DNA of 64,000 nucleotides, from the NCBI GenBank assembly GCA_963829965.1, contig CAWHLK010000022.1, positions 152,502 to 216,501 of the forward strand. The letters run 5' to 3'. This document shows, piece by piece, positions 35,687 to 45,472 of the stretch. Each line of letters opens with the position of its first letter. The stretch's first letter is position 1. The stretch is from DASXZH01 sp963829965 (lineage in GTDB: Bacteria > Armatimonadota > Fimbriimonadia > Fimbriimonadales > Fimbriimonadaceae). Below the pieces are notes generated by a model, which saw nothing but the letters and a program-made list of their open reading frames with translations, did not search any database and was not told where the DNA came from. The position numbers and the translations under genes are program-made.

Positions 35687-35692
35687 ACAATC

Positions 35693-35721
35693 TTGCCTGC
35701 ATGTCCGTTATGCTTTAGAAT
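35693..35721 (+). promoter_or_regulatory. Promoter of the esterase gene (leaderless start)
   Basis: TTGCCT (35693-35698), 17 bp, TAGAAT (35716-35721), then 5 nt to the ATG at 35727. The best -35/-10 pair in the window and it leaves no room for a ribosome-binding site. Confidence 0.65.
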
Positions 35722-35726
35722 CAGGC

Positions 35727-36716
35727 ATGCTTAACACTTTAATTCTTCCCTTGTTGGCCTCCCGGCTCCAGGCTTCGGCTATCGACTTCAGCAAGTTCGC
35801 TCCCTACTCAGCCAGCGCAGATACGGGCGATTATATCATCGCTCCGCCTTACACGAATGCTCCCGAACTGACGCCGAGGGACGGCGTGCCAAAGGGTTCG
35901 ATTTACCATTTCACGATGGATTCGCACGATAGCAAGATCTATCCTGGAATTAGCAAAACCGCGCCCGGCGAAGTGGTTCCATACACGCGCAGAGTGACGG
36001 TTTACGTGCCCGGCCAGTACGTGATGGGCAAGCCGGCCCCGTTTTTCGTCTCCCAGGACAGCATGACCGCAGGCGAGATGCCCACCATTCTGGACAACAT
36101 GATCTATGATCACCGGCTTCCGGTCATGGTCGGCGTGTTCATCGATTCCGGTGGCGGCGACGCCCAGGGCAGTGAGCGCGGCTTGGAATACGACACGATG
36201 TCCGGCAAGTATGCCGAGTTCATCGAGACCGAAGTGCTTCCAAAGATCGCCCACGACTACAACGTCGTGTTCACCAAGGACCCGAACGGCCGCATGACGA
36301 TGGGCGGAAGCTCCGGCGGTGCTTGCGCGATGTCCATGGCCTGGTATCACCCCGAGTGGTATCACCGCGTCCTCAGCTACTCGGGAACGTTCGTGAATCA
36401 GCAATCGCCGCTCAACCCGGAAACGCCGCACGGCGCCTGGGAGTACCACGAGCATTTGATCCCGGCCGCTCGAAGAAAACCGTTGAGGATTTGGATGGAG
36501 GTTGGCGAGCACGATCTTCGCTACGAAGACCCCGAATCCACGTTTCACAACTGGCCGTTGGCGAACATTCGCATGGCGGCCGCGCTCAAAGCCAAGCACT
36601 ATCCCTACCAGTTTGTTTTTGCCCGTGATGCGCGGCATGTGGACGGCGGCGTTGTCCGACAGACGCTGCCGCAAGCGATGGAGTGGGTCTGGAAGGGATA
36701 CCGGGCAAACAACTAA
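35727..36716 (+). CDS. Secreted esterase of the enterochelin esterase/CE1 type
   Basis: 329 residues. An N-terminal hydrophobic stretch acts as signal. Fold hallmarks: RRVTVYVPGQYV, VMVGVFIDSGG, nucleophile MTMGGSSGGACA (S196), GEHDLRYED acid and ARHVDGGV histidine. This fits the Fes/acetylxylan-feruloyl esterase-like (CE1/esterase D) group that attacks sugar esters. Substrate unknown. Expressed apparently from its own leaderless promoter. Confidence 0.9.
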   Translation: MLNTLILPLLASRLQASAIDFSKFAPYSASADTGDYIIAPPYTNAPELTPRDGVPKGSIYHFTMDSHDSKIYPGISKTAPGEVVPYTRRVTVYVPGQYVMGKPAPFFVSQDSMTAGEMPTILDNMIYDHRLPVMVGVFIDSGGGDAQGSERGLEYDTMSGKYAEFIETEVLPKIAHDYNVVFTKDPNGRMTMGGSSGGACAMSMAWYHPEWYHRVLSYSGTFVNQQSPLNPETPHGAWEYHEHLIPAARRKPLRIWMEVGEHDLRYEDPESTFHNWPLANIRMAAALKAKHYPYQFVFARDARHVDGGVVRQTLPQAMEWVWKGYRANN

Positions 36717-36741
36717 GTTTTCGAGGGATCAACCGTAGGCT

Positions 36742-36747
36742 TATACT
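36742..36747 (+). promoter_or_regulatory. -10 box of the DUF1801 gene (leaderless start)
   Basis: TATACT with TTTCGA about 17 nt upstream; ends 6 nt before the ATG at 36754. Confidence 0.5.
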
Positions 36748-36753
36748 GATGAG

Positions 36754-37206
36754 ATGAGGGAGCCGAAGGAGTTAATCGAGTTCTTGCAACCATATCCGGC
36801 GCATGTGCGGGAATTCGCGCTAGCGGGAAGGTTGTTTCTACTGGAAAAGCTCTGGCCGGTGACGGAGATTTACTATGATGCGGTACAGGCCGTTTGCAGC
36901 GGCTTTACCTACACCGGCGAAGTGCGGGACAACTTCGTGAACCTGGCGGTTTATTCAAACCATGTGACTTTGATATTCCCGTTTGGCGCCGAATTGAGCG
37001 ACCCTGACGGGCGGCTGAAGGGGAACGGCACGAGGGTAAGGAACCTCCGGCTTTCCGGCATGGAAACGCTTCACGACCCTTATATCTTGGAGCTAATTCG
37101 GCAATCTTCGGAGATTGCGCCTCGGCCGCTAGATCCAGTTGAGCCGGGCGTGGTTGTAAAAGTGATGAAGGGGAACAAAAAAAGGCCCGTAGCTACGCGC
37201 GGCTGA
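36754..37206 (+). CDS. DUF1801 domain protein (YdhG/YjbR-like fold)
   Basis: 150 residues. REPKELIEFLQPYPAHVREFAL and LAVYSNHVTLIFPFGAELSDPDGRLKGNG match the DUF1801 family, whose alpha/beta fold resembles YjbR/frataxin. No catalytic residues are known. Found as single genes in many bacteria. Here converges with rpmB. Confidence 0.82.
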   Translation: MREPKELIEFLQPYPAHVREFALAGRLFLLEKLWPVTEIYYDAVQAVCSGFTYTGEVRDNFVNLAVYSNHVTLIFPFGAELSDPDGRLKGNGTRVRNLRLSGMETLHDPYILELIRQSSEIAPRPLDPVEPGVVVKVMKGNKKRPVATRG

Positions 37207-37227
37207 AAAAGCCCCTTCCCTCGCGAG

Positions 37228-37497
37228 CTATAAGTCGTACGTTGGCTTCTTCAGCCACGCTTTGGGCAATGGCCGGATGCCGCTTACCACCGCGGCGAAA
37301 GTTGCGCTTTTTAGAACGCTGGTGGAAACCTGCAGGGTCACAATCCCGTGCTCGGTTTTAACCTTGACCCGCTGGAGGTTGGGCAATTGCAGGCGATTCT
37401 TCTTCGGTGCGCGAAACTTCCACTGGCCGGAGTGCCGGTGCCGGATGTGCTTCGCGTTGTTTGCTTTCTTTCCACTAACTTGACAGATCTTCGCCAT
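37228..37497 (-). CDS. rpmB: 50S ribosomal protein L28
   Basis: 89 residues from ATG 37497 (an upstream in-frame extension is not L28-like). The sequence is standard: MAKICQVSGKKANNAKH, HSGQWKFRAPKKNRLQ, VKTEHGIVTLQVSTSVLKS. L28 is a large-subunit protein. GAGG and AAGG lie upstream. No other ribosomal gene is next to it. Confidence 0.95.
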   Translation of the reverse strand: MAKICQVSGKKANNAKHIRHRHSGQWKFRAPKKNRLQLPNLQRVKVKTEHGIVTLQVSTSVLKSATFAAVVSGIRPLPKAWLKKPTYDL

Positions 37498-37760
37498 TGC
37501 CTTAACCTCGGCGCAAGGATGCGCGCGAAGAAACATGATACCTCAACCATTGGGAATACAACGAAATACTTGACACAGATAATCTCCACCTGGCACAATA
37601 TCGCTCCGTCATGAATGTGTTTTTGAAAGGCAAAGTCTAACTCCTCCCCGCGCCACCCGCTCGGGTCGGCGCTCTTCTTGCCCAAGACACTTTTTACTGC
37701 TTCTGCGCTGCTTTCGCGTTTGCGATTTGCCGCGCCTTGTCCTGCCTGAGCACTAGTGAA

Positions 37761-38993
37761 ATGATCGAAACTTTAACAACCGTGATGCAGGATGCATTGA
37801 GGATGCCTGATGAGGCTGTGGGCTATGAACTTAGCCTCAAGCTCTCTCAGATGTTTCCTGACAAATACATATTGGAAACGGACGACTATGAATTTGACAT
37901 CGACGAGTTCGTAGCGCAGGGTCATTGCTCGGCCGAGCTCGATCGTCTTTCCCACGTCGAACTCAAGGCGGCCTGGAATGGCCGGAATTTAGGTGCGACC
38001 CTATCGCTGCGCAACGGAGCGTGCAACGTCCACTGGCAGGGCCATCGCTTGAAGGTGGTCAAGGCCGCGCTCGATTGCGCGTATCAGCACTATATCATCG
38101 CGGATCAGGCCTCGATTGCCAAGGCTCTCTTGACCGCGGTGTTTCGGGCCAAGAACAATGTGCGCGGCAAGATACTGGTCTTCAGTCGCGGAGTTTTCGG
38201 CCGGGATGAGGCGCTGCTTGGACAGGTAGGCGGAGCCAAACTCGAGGACCTTACACTTACGAGTGCAATCCGTAATGCGCTGTTAGAGGACATTGAGGGG
38301 TTCTTTGAATCCGAACAGATCTACAAGGAACTCGGCGTTCCGTGGAAGCGGGGCGTTTTGCTTCTTGGTCCTCCGGGAAACGGGAAGACCCAGGCCATCA
38401 GGGCGATGATCAACCGGGTCGGCAGGGCCGCAATCTGCGTCAGGAGCTTTACTCCAAACCGCGGGACGGTGCATGGCTCGATCATGACCGTGTTCCAAAA
38501 GGCCAGGGAGGTCTCGCCCTGCATGCTGATTCTGGAAGACCTTGACAGTCTGGTCGATGACAAAAATCGGTCCATCTTCTTAAATGAAATGGACGGCCTT
38601 GCCCAAAACGAAGGAGTCTTAACCGTGGCCACAACGAACCACCCTGCGAGGCTCGACCCGGCGATGCTGAATCGACCAAGCCGATTTGATCGAAAGATCA
38701 ACTTCACCCTCCCAAACAAAGCGATGAGGATGGCATTCCTCCGATCCGCCTCCGAGCGTTTCAGCAAGCATTGCCAGCTGAGCGATGAAGATATTGAGAG
38801 GGTGGGAACGGAGTCGGCCGGATTTTCTTTCGCCTATCTGAAAGAGCTGTGTCTCTCCGGCCAGATGGCGTGGATGAGGGAGCGGAAAGCCGGGATGCTC
38901 GGCGCACAAATGCTGGAAATCGCCGACGCGCTCAAGGCACAAATGAAGAATGAGCCTCCGGCTGTACGTGAGGAAGACATGGATGACGATTAA
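37761..38993 (+). CDS. AAA+ ATPase, classical AAA family, no accessory catalytic domain
   Basis: Ends at 38993; start may be ATG 37761 or the TTG at 37737. The N-terminal ~190 residues are a novel-looking domain (YELSLKLSQMFPDKY, ELDRLSHVELKAAWNGRNLG). The AAA module follows: Walker A GPPGNGKT near residues 203-210, Walker B CMLILEDLDSL, sensor and arginine region VATTNHPARLDPAMLNRPSRFDRKI. No protease, nuclease or transmembrane segment. Likely a remodelling ATPase acting on unknown partner proteins. Ends convergently with asd. Confidence 0.85.
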   Translation: MIETLTTVMQDALRMPDEAVGYELSLKLSQMFPDKYILETDDYEFDIDEFVAQGHCSAELDRLSHVELKAAWNGRNLGATLSLRNGACNVHWQGHRLKVVKAALDCAYQHYIIADQASIAKALLTAVFRAKNNVRGKILVFSRGVFGRDEALLGQVGGAKLEDLTLTSAIRNALLEDIEGFFESEQIYKELGVPWKRGVLLLGPPGNGKTQAIRAMINRVGRAAICVRSFTPNRGTVHGSIMTVFQKAREVSPCMLILEDLDSLVDDKNRSIFLNEMDGLAQNEGVLTVATTNHPARLDPAMLNRPSRFDRKINFTLPNKAMRMAFLRSASERFSKHCQLSDEDIERVGTESAGFSFAYLKELCLSGQMAWMRERKAGMLGAQMLEIADALKAQMKNEPPAVREEDMDDD

Positions 38994-40015
38994 ACGGCAG
39001 CAGTTGCCAGAATTGGAAGCCGCTCCGCGATTTGCACCGCGTTCAGCGCCGCGCCCTTTAAAAGCTGGTCGCCTGCCACAAACATAGAGATGGCAGAGCG
39101 GTGGGACAAGTCTTTGCGGATCCGGCCAACCAGAACGTCGCCTTGTCCCGACGCCTCAAGCGGCATTGGGAAATGGTTGTTGTCACGATCATCCACAACT
39201 CTTACGCCGGGAGCTCTGTTCAAGGTCTCGTGGATCAACTCCAGCGAAGGCGCTTCGCCTTCGAACTCGATGGTAACGCTCTCACTGTGCGCCCGCAGGA
39301 CGGGCACGCGGACGCAGGTGACGTTAATGCGCAGGTCCGGCATATCCAATATCTTGCGGCTTTCCTGAATCACCTTCCACTCTTCCTCGTTGTAGCCGTG
39401 CTCGTTGATGGGCGTGTTGTGGCTAAAGAGGTTGAACGCGTAAACGTGAGGCATGACCTCCGGCTTGGCGGGGCGGCCTTCCAGGACGTCCCTGGTTTGC
39501 CCCTCGAGTTCTGCCATTGCCTTGGCGCCGGCGCCGCTGGCGCTTTGATAGGTGCTGACGATGATTCGCTCAATGGTCCCCAGCTTGCGCAGGGGCGCGA
39601 CGGCCATCAAGAGAATGATGGCGCTGCAGTTGGGAACCGCGTAGAGTTTGTGATTGTCGTCAATGAGGCCGCCGTTGATCTCGGGGATAACGAGCGGAAC
39701 AGCGGGATCCATTCGGAAAGCGCTGGAGTTATCCACCACAACCGCGCCGTGCCGGATCGCGTGGGGTGCGAATTCGCGCGATCTGGATGCGCCCGCACTG
39801 AAAAAGGCTATGTCCACGCCTTCGAAAGATTCGGGCGTCACTGCCTCAACCACGTATTCTTCGGTGCGGAAAAGCTGCTTTTGGCCCGCCGAGCGAGGGC
39901 TTGCCAGTAGGCGCAAACTCCCGATCGCTAGCTTCCGGGATTCGAAGAGTTTCAAAAACTCATGGCCGACGGCCCCCGTAGCTCCAAGTACAGCAACCGA
40001 TAATCTGGTGGACAC
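38990..40015 (-). CDS. asd: Aspartate-semialdehyde dehydrogenase
   Basis: 341 residues. NADP-binding VAVLGATGAVGHEFLKL, the active-site Cys130 in AVPNCSA, HSESV and EINGGL are conserved. Reduces aspartyl phosphate to the semialdehyde, the branch point to lysine/diaminopimelate, threonine and methionine. Starts with GTG at 40015 and shows no good ribosome-binding site. Lies divergent from an AraC regulator; no other aspartate-pathway gene is near. Confidence 0.96.
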   Translation of the reverse strand: MSTRLSVAVLGATGAVGHEFLKLFESRKLAIGSLRLLASPRSAGQKQLFRTEEYVVEAVTPESFEGVDIAFFSAGASRSREFAPHAIRHGAVVVDNSSAFRMDPAVPLVIPEINGGLIDDNHKLYAVPNCSAIILLMAVAPLRKLGTIERIIVSTYQSASGAGAKAMAELEGQTRDVLEGRPAKPEVMPHVYAFNLFSHNTPINEHGYNEEEWKVIQESRKILDMPDLRINVTCVRVPVLRAHSESVTIEFEGEAPSLELIHETLNRAPGVRVVDDRDNNHFPMPLEASGQGDVLVGRIRKDLSHRSAISMFVAGDQLLKGAALNAVQIAERLPILATAAV

Positions 40016-40119
40016 CCATCATATGTACCACAGCCGGCATGCAGGCTGCTGGACGAAGTCACTGAATGGATTGCGGGATTTAACATGCGCGTATTGTAAA
40101 CTGACAGGAACAAATACCT

Positions 40120-41030
40120 TTGGATCAAGCCAACCTCCGTATCGAGTTCGAGTCATCCACTGCCAATGGCAGCGTTGCTCGTTCGGAAGTGTTTCGCGGC
40201 GAAGCCATCTCAATTGACTCGTTCGAGGGTCAGATCAAGAAGACGATGCCGGCGCGTTTCCGGCTGGGCGCTGAATCTTCGGCTCTGGTGTTCGTTAAGA
40301 AGGGCACCACGTTGGTTTGGGGCGAAGCGGACAAGCGCTGGTTCATCATGCCTCCCGAAAGCGTGACGTACATTCGCGGGGCAATCAGCATGCTTTTAAG
40401 CCTCGCTAGAGGCGAACAGTGTTTGGAGGTCTTTTCTTGGCACGCGAGAAGCGTGCCTTTTTTGACCGATTGGCTTGAGAAACTTCCCTCCCGCTCAAAC
40501 CGGGGCGATAAGCCGCGGGTGATGGCGACCATGCCTTACCGGCCATTGTTTAACTCGGTGATGCAAAGGTATGAGGACGCCTGCAAGGGAAACCCCGAAC
40601 TCACGGAGCCGATGATGTTCTCAGTCCTGTATGAGATGGCGCCGAAGCTGGTGCGCTCACGGAGCCGCCTGGGTCTTGCGCCTATTCCGAGCGACATGCC
40701 GCCGAACATTGCGAGTTTGATCCAGCAGGTGCGGCAAAGACCGGATTTGCCTTGGCCGCTCAAGGATGCTGCTGAGCATGTGGGCTATTCGCCCTTTCAT
40801 TTTTCACGCATATATAAATCTCTGGTGGGCTACGGGTTTCACGAGTTTGTGGACCGCTGCCGAACCGAGCACGCGGTGGACATGCTTTGCACGAGCACGA
40901 CGCCGATTGACGTTGTTGCGGCGGCCTCAGGTTTTGGCACTACGCAGGCTCTGCGCGAGTCAGTGAAGGAGTATCTGGGACTCGTGCCTTCGGAGTTGAG
41001 GACGACGCCGGACGAGTTCGATCTGGTTCG

Positions 41031-41034
<4 letters not shown>
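40120..41034 (+). CDS. AraC-family transcriptional regulator
   Basis: 304 residues from TTG 40120. The N-terminal half is a ligand-binding-like domain without a recognised motif. Residues about 190-300 hold the AraC double helix-turn-helix: LKDAAEHVGYSPFHFSRIYKSLVGYGFHEFVDRCR and the second HTH IDVVAAASGFGTTQALRESVKEYLG. Target genes unknown; neighbours are asd (divergent) and trpB (convergent). Confidence 0.9.
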
Positions 41035-42212
<1,178 letters not shown>

Positions 42213-42218
42213 AACCAT

Positions 42219-42224
42219 ATTCTA
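42219..42224 (-). promoter_or_regulatory. -10 box of trpB (leaderless start)
   Basis: TAGAAT, then 6 nt, then ATG at 42212. -35 unclear. Confidence 0.45.
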
Positions 42225-42454
42225 CGCGGGGTTGCTCAGCTTCTGCGAGGCCCGCGTCCAGAGCCGGTCAGGCACGAACAGTATCAGCCCAGTTTCCAAC
42301 AGATCCCCGCAGCGCCCTCGCGGTCGCTTGTAACTATCTAAGCTTGCAGCCACTTTGCTGCAAGCGCCTGGCTGTTACTCCAATTAACACTGAGACCGGT
42401 AACCAAACGATCCAGCGAAAAAGAAAAGGAAGTTAGGAGAACACAGGAAACAAC

Positions 42455-42661
42455 ATGAAAAGATATCTCGCCCCGTTCATCAGCCTCGCCATTATGGCCG
42501 CGATCGTCGCTGCCCCCGCCGAGACCTTTGCCGCAGCGACCAACAAGGTTGCCATCACAAGCAGCAAGGTTGCGATCAACAAGATTGCGATTCGTAAGCA
42601 TCGCCATCATCGACGCTCTCGCACGCGCCGTCACGTCGCAATCCGCCGACATAGGAAGTAA
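42455..42661 (+). CDS. Small secreted, extremely basic protein
   Basis: 68 residues. A signal peptide (FISLAIMAAIVAAPAETFAA) leaves about 40 residues: first a VAI-rich part (KVAITSSKVAINKIAI), then an Arg/His/Lys block (RKHRHHRRSRTRRH, ending RRHRK). No Cys, no family recognised. Ribosome-binding sequence AGGAAACAAC precedes the ATG. Could bind nucleic acid, lipopolysaccharide or anionic polymer at the surface. Coding status is supported by the signal peptide and ribosome-binding site. Confidence 0.7.
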   Translation: MKRYLAPFISLAIMAAIVAAPAETFAAATNKVAITSSKVAINKIAIRKHRHHRRSRTRRHVAIRRHRK

Positions 42662-42678
42662 ACTCTGCCTCAGAAGGC

Positions 42679-43458
42679 ATGAGGTGTCGCTGGAAAGCAA
42701 CCGTCCTGGCCGCCCTTTTGGCGGCCTTTCCGCTTTTTGCCCGGGCTGACGGATTCAGGCCGGGCAAAGAACAGCAGCTTGCGCTCGGCAAGAGCGTGGC
42801 GAATCAGATCCGAACCCACTACAAGGTCTTACCCTCGACCGATCCACGCGTTCAAGAGCTGCGAGACGTGGGAAGCCGGCTCTTATCCACGCTCGATTTC
42901 AAGGGCGACCCTTGGGAATTCAGCTTCGACGTGATCGACGACCCCAAGGAGGTCAACGCCTTTTCCATTCCCGGCGGTCCGGTTTTCTTTTTCACCGGGT
43001 TGTTGAAGCATGTGAAGACCGAGGATGAACTGGCGGGAATTCTAGGGCACGAGATGACCCATGTGATCCGCCAGCACTGGGCCTACGCCTACGCGGACAG
43101 CGCCAAGCGAGAACTGGTTTTGGACATTGGCCTCATTCTGTTGCACGCCGGACAGACGATCGCGGACCTTGCGAGCCTTGGCGACGAGATCGAAGAGCTG
43201 AAGTTTTCTCGAAAGGACGAGACCCAGGCAGATGAGGGCGGCTTCGATATGATGGTGCGCGCAGGCTACAACCCGCAGGGCATGGTGGACGTGTTCTCAA
43301 TGCTGAAAGATTTGAGCAAGGGCGAAGAACCGCCCGAATGGATGAACGACCACCCCGATGACGGCAGACGGATCAAGCACATGCAGGAATTGATGTCGGC
43401 CCTGCATCAGAGTTTTCCGGCGCAAAGGCCGCTGTATTGGAACCCGGACCAGCCCTAG
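42679..43458 (+). CDS. M48 family metallopeptidase, secreted
   Basis: 259 residues. Signal peptide (RWKATVLAALLAAFPLFARA), then the catalytic zinc site HEMTH (124-128) and a third ligand in DETQADEGG (E181). This matches the M48 (BepA/YfgC, Oma1-like) peptidase that degrades or quality-checks envelope proteins. GLLKHVKTEDELAG precedes the active helix as expected. Signal codons contain a terminator-like hairpin (42708-42738). Confidence 0.92.
   Translation: MRCRWKATVLAALLAAFPLFARADGFRPGKEQQLALGKSVANQIRTHYKVLPSTDPRVQELRDVGSRLLSTLDFKGDPWEFSFDVIDDPKEVNAFSIPGGPVFFFTGLLKHVKTEDELAGILGHEMTHVIRQHWAYAYADSAKRELVLDIGLILLHAGQTIADLASLGDEIEELKFSRKDETQADEGGFDMMVRAGYNPQGMVDVFSMLKDLSKGEEPPEWMNDHPDDGRRIKHMQELMSALHQSFPAQRPLYWNPDQP
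42708..42738 (+). terminator. Terminator-like hairpin inside the M48 signal-peptide codons
   Basis: GGCCGCC (42708-42714), loop CTTTT, GGCGGCC (42720-42726), then TTTCCGCTTTTT. It sits in the coding sequence for the signal peptide of the M48 protease and could also end the upstream small-protein message. Confidence 0.4.
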
Positions 43459-43928
43459 GTTCTTTCGGATCGTTTCAGAACTTCAAACGAATGCTTGAAT
43501 ACCAGTTCCGTTAACTCATTCCAAAGATGGTAGATGTGGGGTAACTCGCTCGTTTTCACAAACCGGCGACCTTTGGATTCGTTGGCGGTCAGTATGTCTT
43601 CCAATCGAGCCACATGGGCGGTGAAGCAGTCTGCCCAACGGATTGCGGACTTCTCCGAGATCTGGTAACAGCCGATGTACTGGATATCGCTTAGCACGGC
43701 GCCCGCTTCCTCGCGCGTTTCCCTTGCACCGGCATCTATGGAAGTTTCGTCGGGTTCTACACGGCCGCTGGGAACGCACCAGCCGCGGCCGGCAATATCG
43801 CAGAGTAGCACTTCTTCGTCCTTCCAGGGAAATACGAGTGCGGCGAAAGCGCGGAGCGGCGCCTTAAAAGGCGCCGGATAGAAGCGCATCATTTCTTTGC
43901 CGTACTTGCCGCACGGAAACGCTTTCAT
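43455..43928 (-). CDS. NUDIX hydrolase
   Basis: 157 residues. The NUDIX box is complete: GRVEPDETSIDAGARETREEAGAV (G-x5-E-x7-R-E-x2-E-E-x-G). Hydrolyses a nucleoside diphosphate linked to another group; substrate unknown. Its ATG overlaps the stop of lepB upstream (ATGA), so they are coupled. Confidence 0.92.
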   Translation of the reverse strand: MKAFPCGKYGKEMMRFYPAPFKAPLRAFAALVFPWKDEEVLLCDIAGRGWCVPSGRVEPDETSIDAGARETREEAGAVLSDIQYIGCYQISEKSAIRWADCFTAHVARLEDILTANESKGRRFVKTSELPHIYHLWNELTELVFKHSFEVLKRSERT

Positions 43929-44407
43929 AACCTCAATATCTTCCCGATCACGTGGTCGACGGGCACGGAGCCGAACGACCGGCTGTCGTCAGATACCGGC
44001 CGGTTGTCGCCCATTACGTAGATGTCGCCATCCGGCACTTTATACTCGCCGTCCACGAACTTCCAGTGTGCCGGTGCGTTGTACCACTCCACGGTTTCTC
44101 CCGCCGTTCGATACACCCTCTTGATGATGTAGTCGCCCGGTTTGCCCATTTGAATCACCACGACGTCGTTATCCTTGATAGGTCCTACCAGCCAATAAGC
44201 ACGGCAGGCCAGCAAACGCTGCCCTGTGTGAAATGTTGGAATCATCGAAGATCCGGACACAATCACGGTTCGGAAGTTGAAAAAGCTGAAAATGGCGAGA
44301 ATCAACAGGGCTCCCGCCGAAAAGCTAAAGCCTGCAAAGCGCTTTTTCGCGGGTTTTTTCGAGGCCTGTGGTTTTACGGGTTCTTCCTTCAAATCAGTGC
44401 GATCCAT
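43925..44407 (-). CDS. lepB: Signal peptidase I
   Basis: 160 residues from ATG 44407 (an ATG at 44419 is also open). One transmembrane helix (AGALLILAIFSFFNFRTVIV), catalytic Ser in SGSSMIPTF (S54), catalytic Lys in GDYIIKRV (K96), and GDNRPVSDDSRSFG, matching type I signal peptidases. Cleaves Sec signal peptides at the membrane. The N-terminal lysine-rich stretch is cytoplasmic. Confidence 0.95.
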   Translation of the reverse strand: MDRTDLKEEPVKPQASKKPAKKRFAGFSFSAGALLILAIFSFFNFRTVIVSGSSMIPTFHTGQRLLACRAYWLVGPIKDNDVVVIQMGKPGDYIIKRVYRTAGETVEWYNAPAHWKFVDGEYKVPDGDIYVMGDNRPVSDDSRSFGSVPVDHVIGKILRL

Positions 44408-44419
44408 GTCACATTCCAT

Positions 44420-44825
44420 TGCAACTTCGCGAAGTCCTATATTGAATTTACTCTCAGCAAGTCAAATAGTTGTCACATGCAACTCGACTAATCCGATCTG
44501 GACGCCTCAAGACCTTTGCGAGCTTCCGAGGCTTTGCCACCGATACAAGCGTCAGTACAGGAGATTCCAGTTGTCGCTCGCACTTTCCGCAAGGTTCATG
44601 CAGTCTATAATGGACAGCCCGAAAGACGGACGACTTCCGTAGTCCAAGCTCAAAAGAGGTGCTGCATAGGCGGTTTTTGAGCTACCAAACGCGAGAATGC
44701 GGTAACTTAGATGTCTAGACACGGGTATTTGAGCTTATGAGACTCGGAGTCGAGTTAAGAATGCTTGATAGGTTCGGAGTCAAAGGCTCCGTTGGCGGTA
44801 AACGCAATGGGCAGCAGAATTACTA
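44420..44825. other. Intergenic region with a promoter and structured leader before the ECF sigma gene
   Basis: TATAAT at 44606-44611 with TTTCCG 16 nt upstream implies a 5' leader of about 200 nt. It contains a perfect 9-bp stem AGCTCAAAA/TTTTGAGCT (44647-44655, 44675-44683) and CGGAG/CTCCG near 44775-44791. I recognise no riboswitch class. Confidence 0.45.
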
Positions 44826-45448
44826 ATGAGCTCTCTGTCAAGCGGCAATCCTATGACTGCGAGCTTTCCAGACGATGGCGTCCTAATTGAGAGGTCCCAA
44901 AGAGGCGACCGGCAGGCTTTTGACGATCTTATTCGGAAGCATGAAAAGCGAGCTTACCAATACGCCTTCCGATTAACTTCCAATCCTGAAGAAGCGGGCG
45001 ATGTGGTCGCCGACGCGTTCGTTCGAGTTTACAGCGCTCTCCACAACTTCAAGGGTCAGAGCGCCTTTACCACCTGGCTCTACCGAATTTTACCAACTGC
45101 TTCTTGGATATGCGCAAGAAGGAGAAGAGCAGGCCCACCACGAGCTTTGAAACCGCCTTTACAACGGATGAAGGCGATATGGAGCGACAGGTGGAGGACG
45201 ACGCCCTCAGTCCCCACGACCAGGCGGAGAGAACCGAACGCGAGCGGGCGGTTGAGCGCGCGGTAAGCCAAATGCCCGAATACCAACGCGCCATGATCAC
45301 GATGTATCACGTGGAGAATCTCTCCTATGAGGACATCGCGGAAGCCCTCGACCTACCAATTGGTACCGTCAAGAGCCGCCTCAACCGGGCGAGACTGAGT
45401 TTGCGTGAATTACTCGCGCAAGATGAGGAACTTTTCAGATTAGGGTGA
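44826..45448 (+). CDS. ECF-type RNA polymerase sigma factor (one frameshift)
   Basis: About 205 residues. Region 2: LIRKHEKRAYQYAFRLTSNPEEAGDVVADAFVRVYSALHNF; region 4: AVSQMPEYQRAMITMYHVENLSYEDIAEALDLPIGTVKSRLNRARLSLRELL. The frame breaks near 45095 (in a TTTT run); the next frame starts TNCFLDMRKKEK. An alternative start at ATG 44853 gives MTASFPDDG. Followed after 24 nt by a membrane protein likely to be its anti-sigma factor. Probably one base is missing in the read. Confidence 0.88.
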
Positions 45449-45472
45449 AGTCATAGTTCGAGAGGATAGCAA

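Noticed and set aside
44606..44826. Cyclic-di-GMP or other known riboswitch before the sigma gene
   Set aside because: The consensus loops of the classes I know are absent; only generic hairpins remain.
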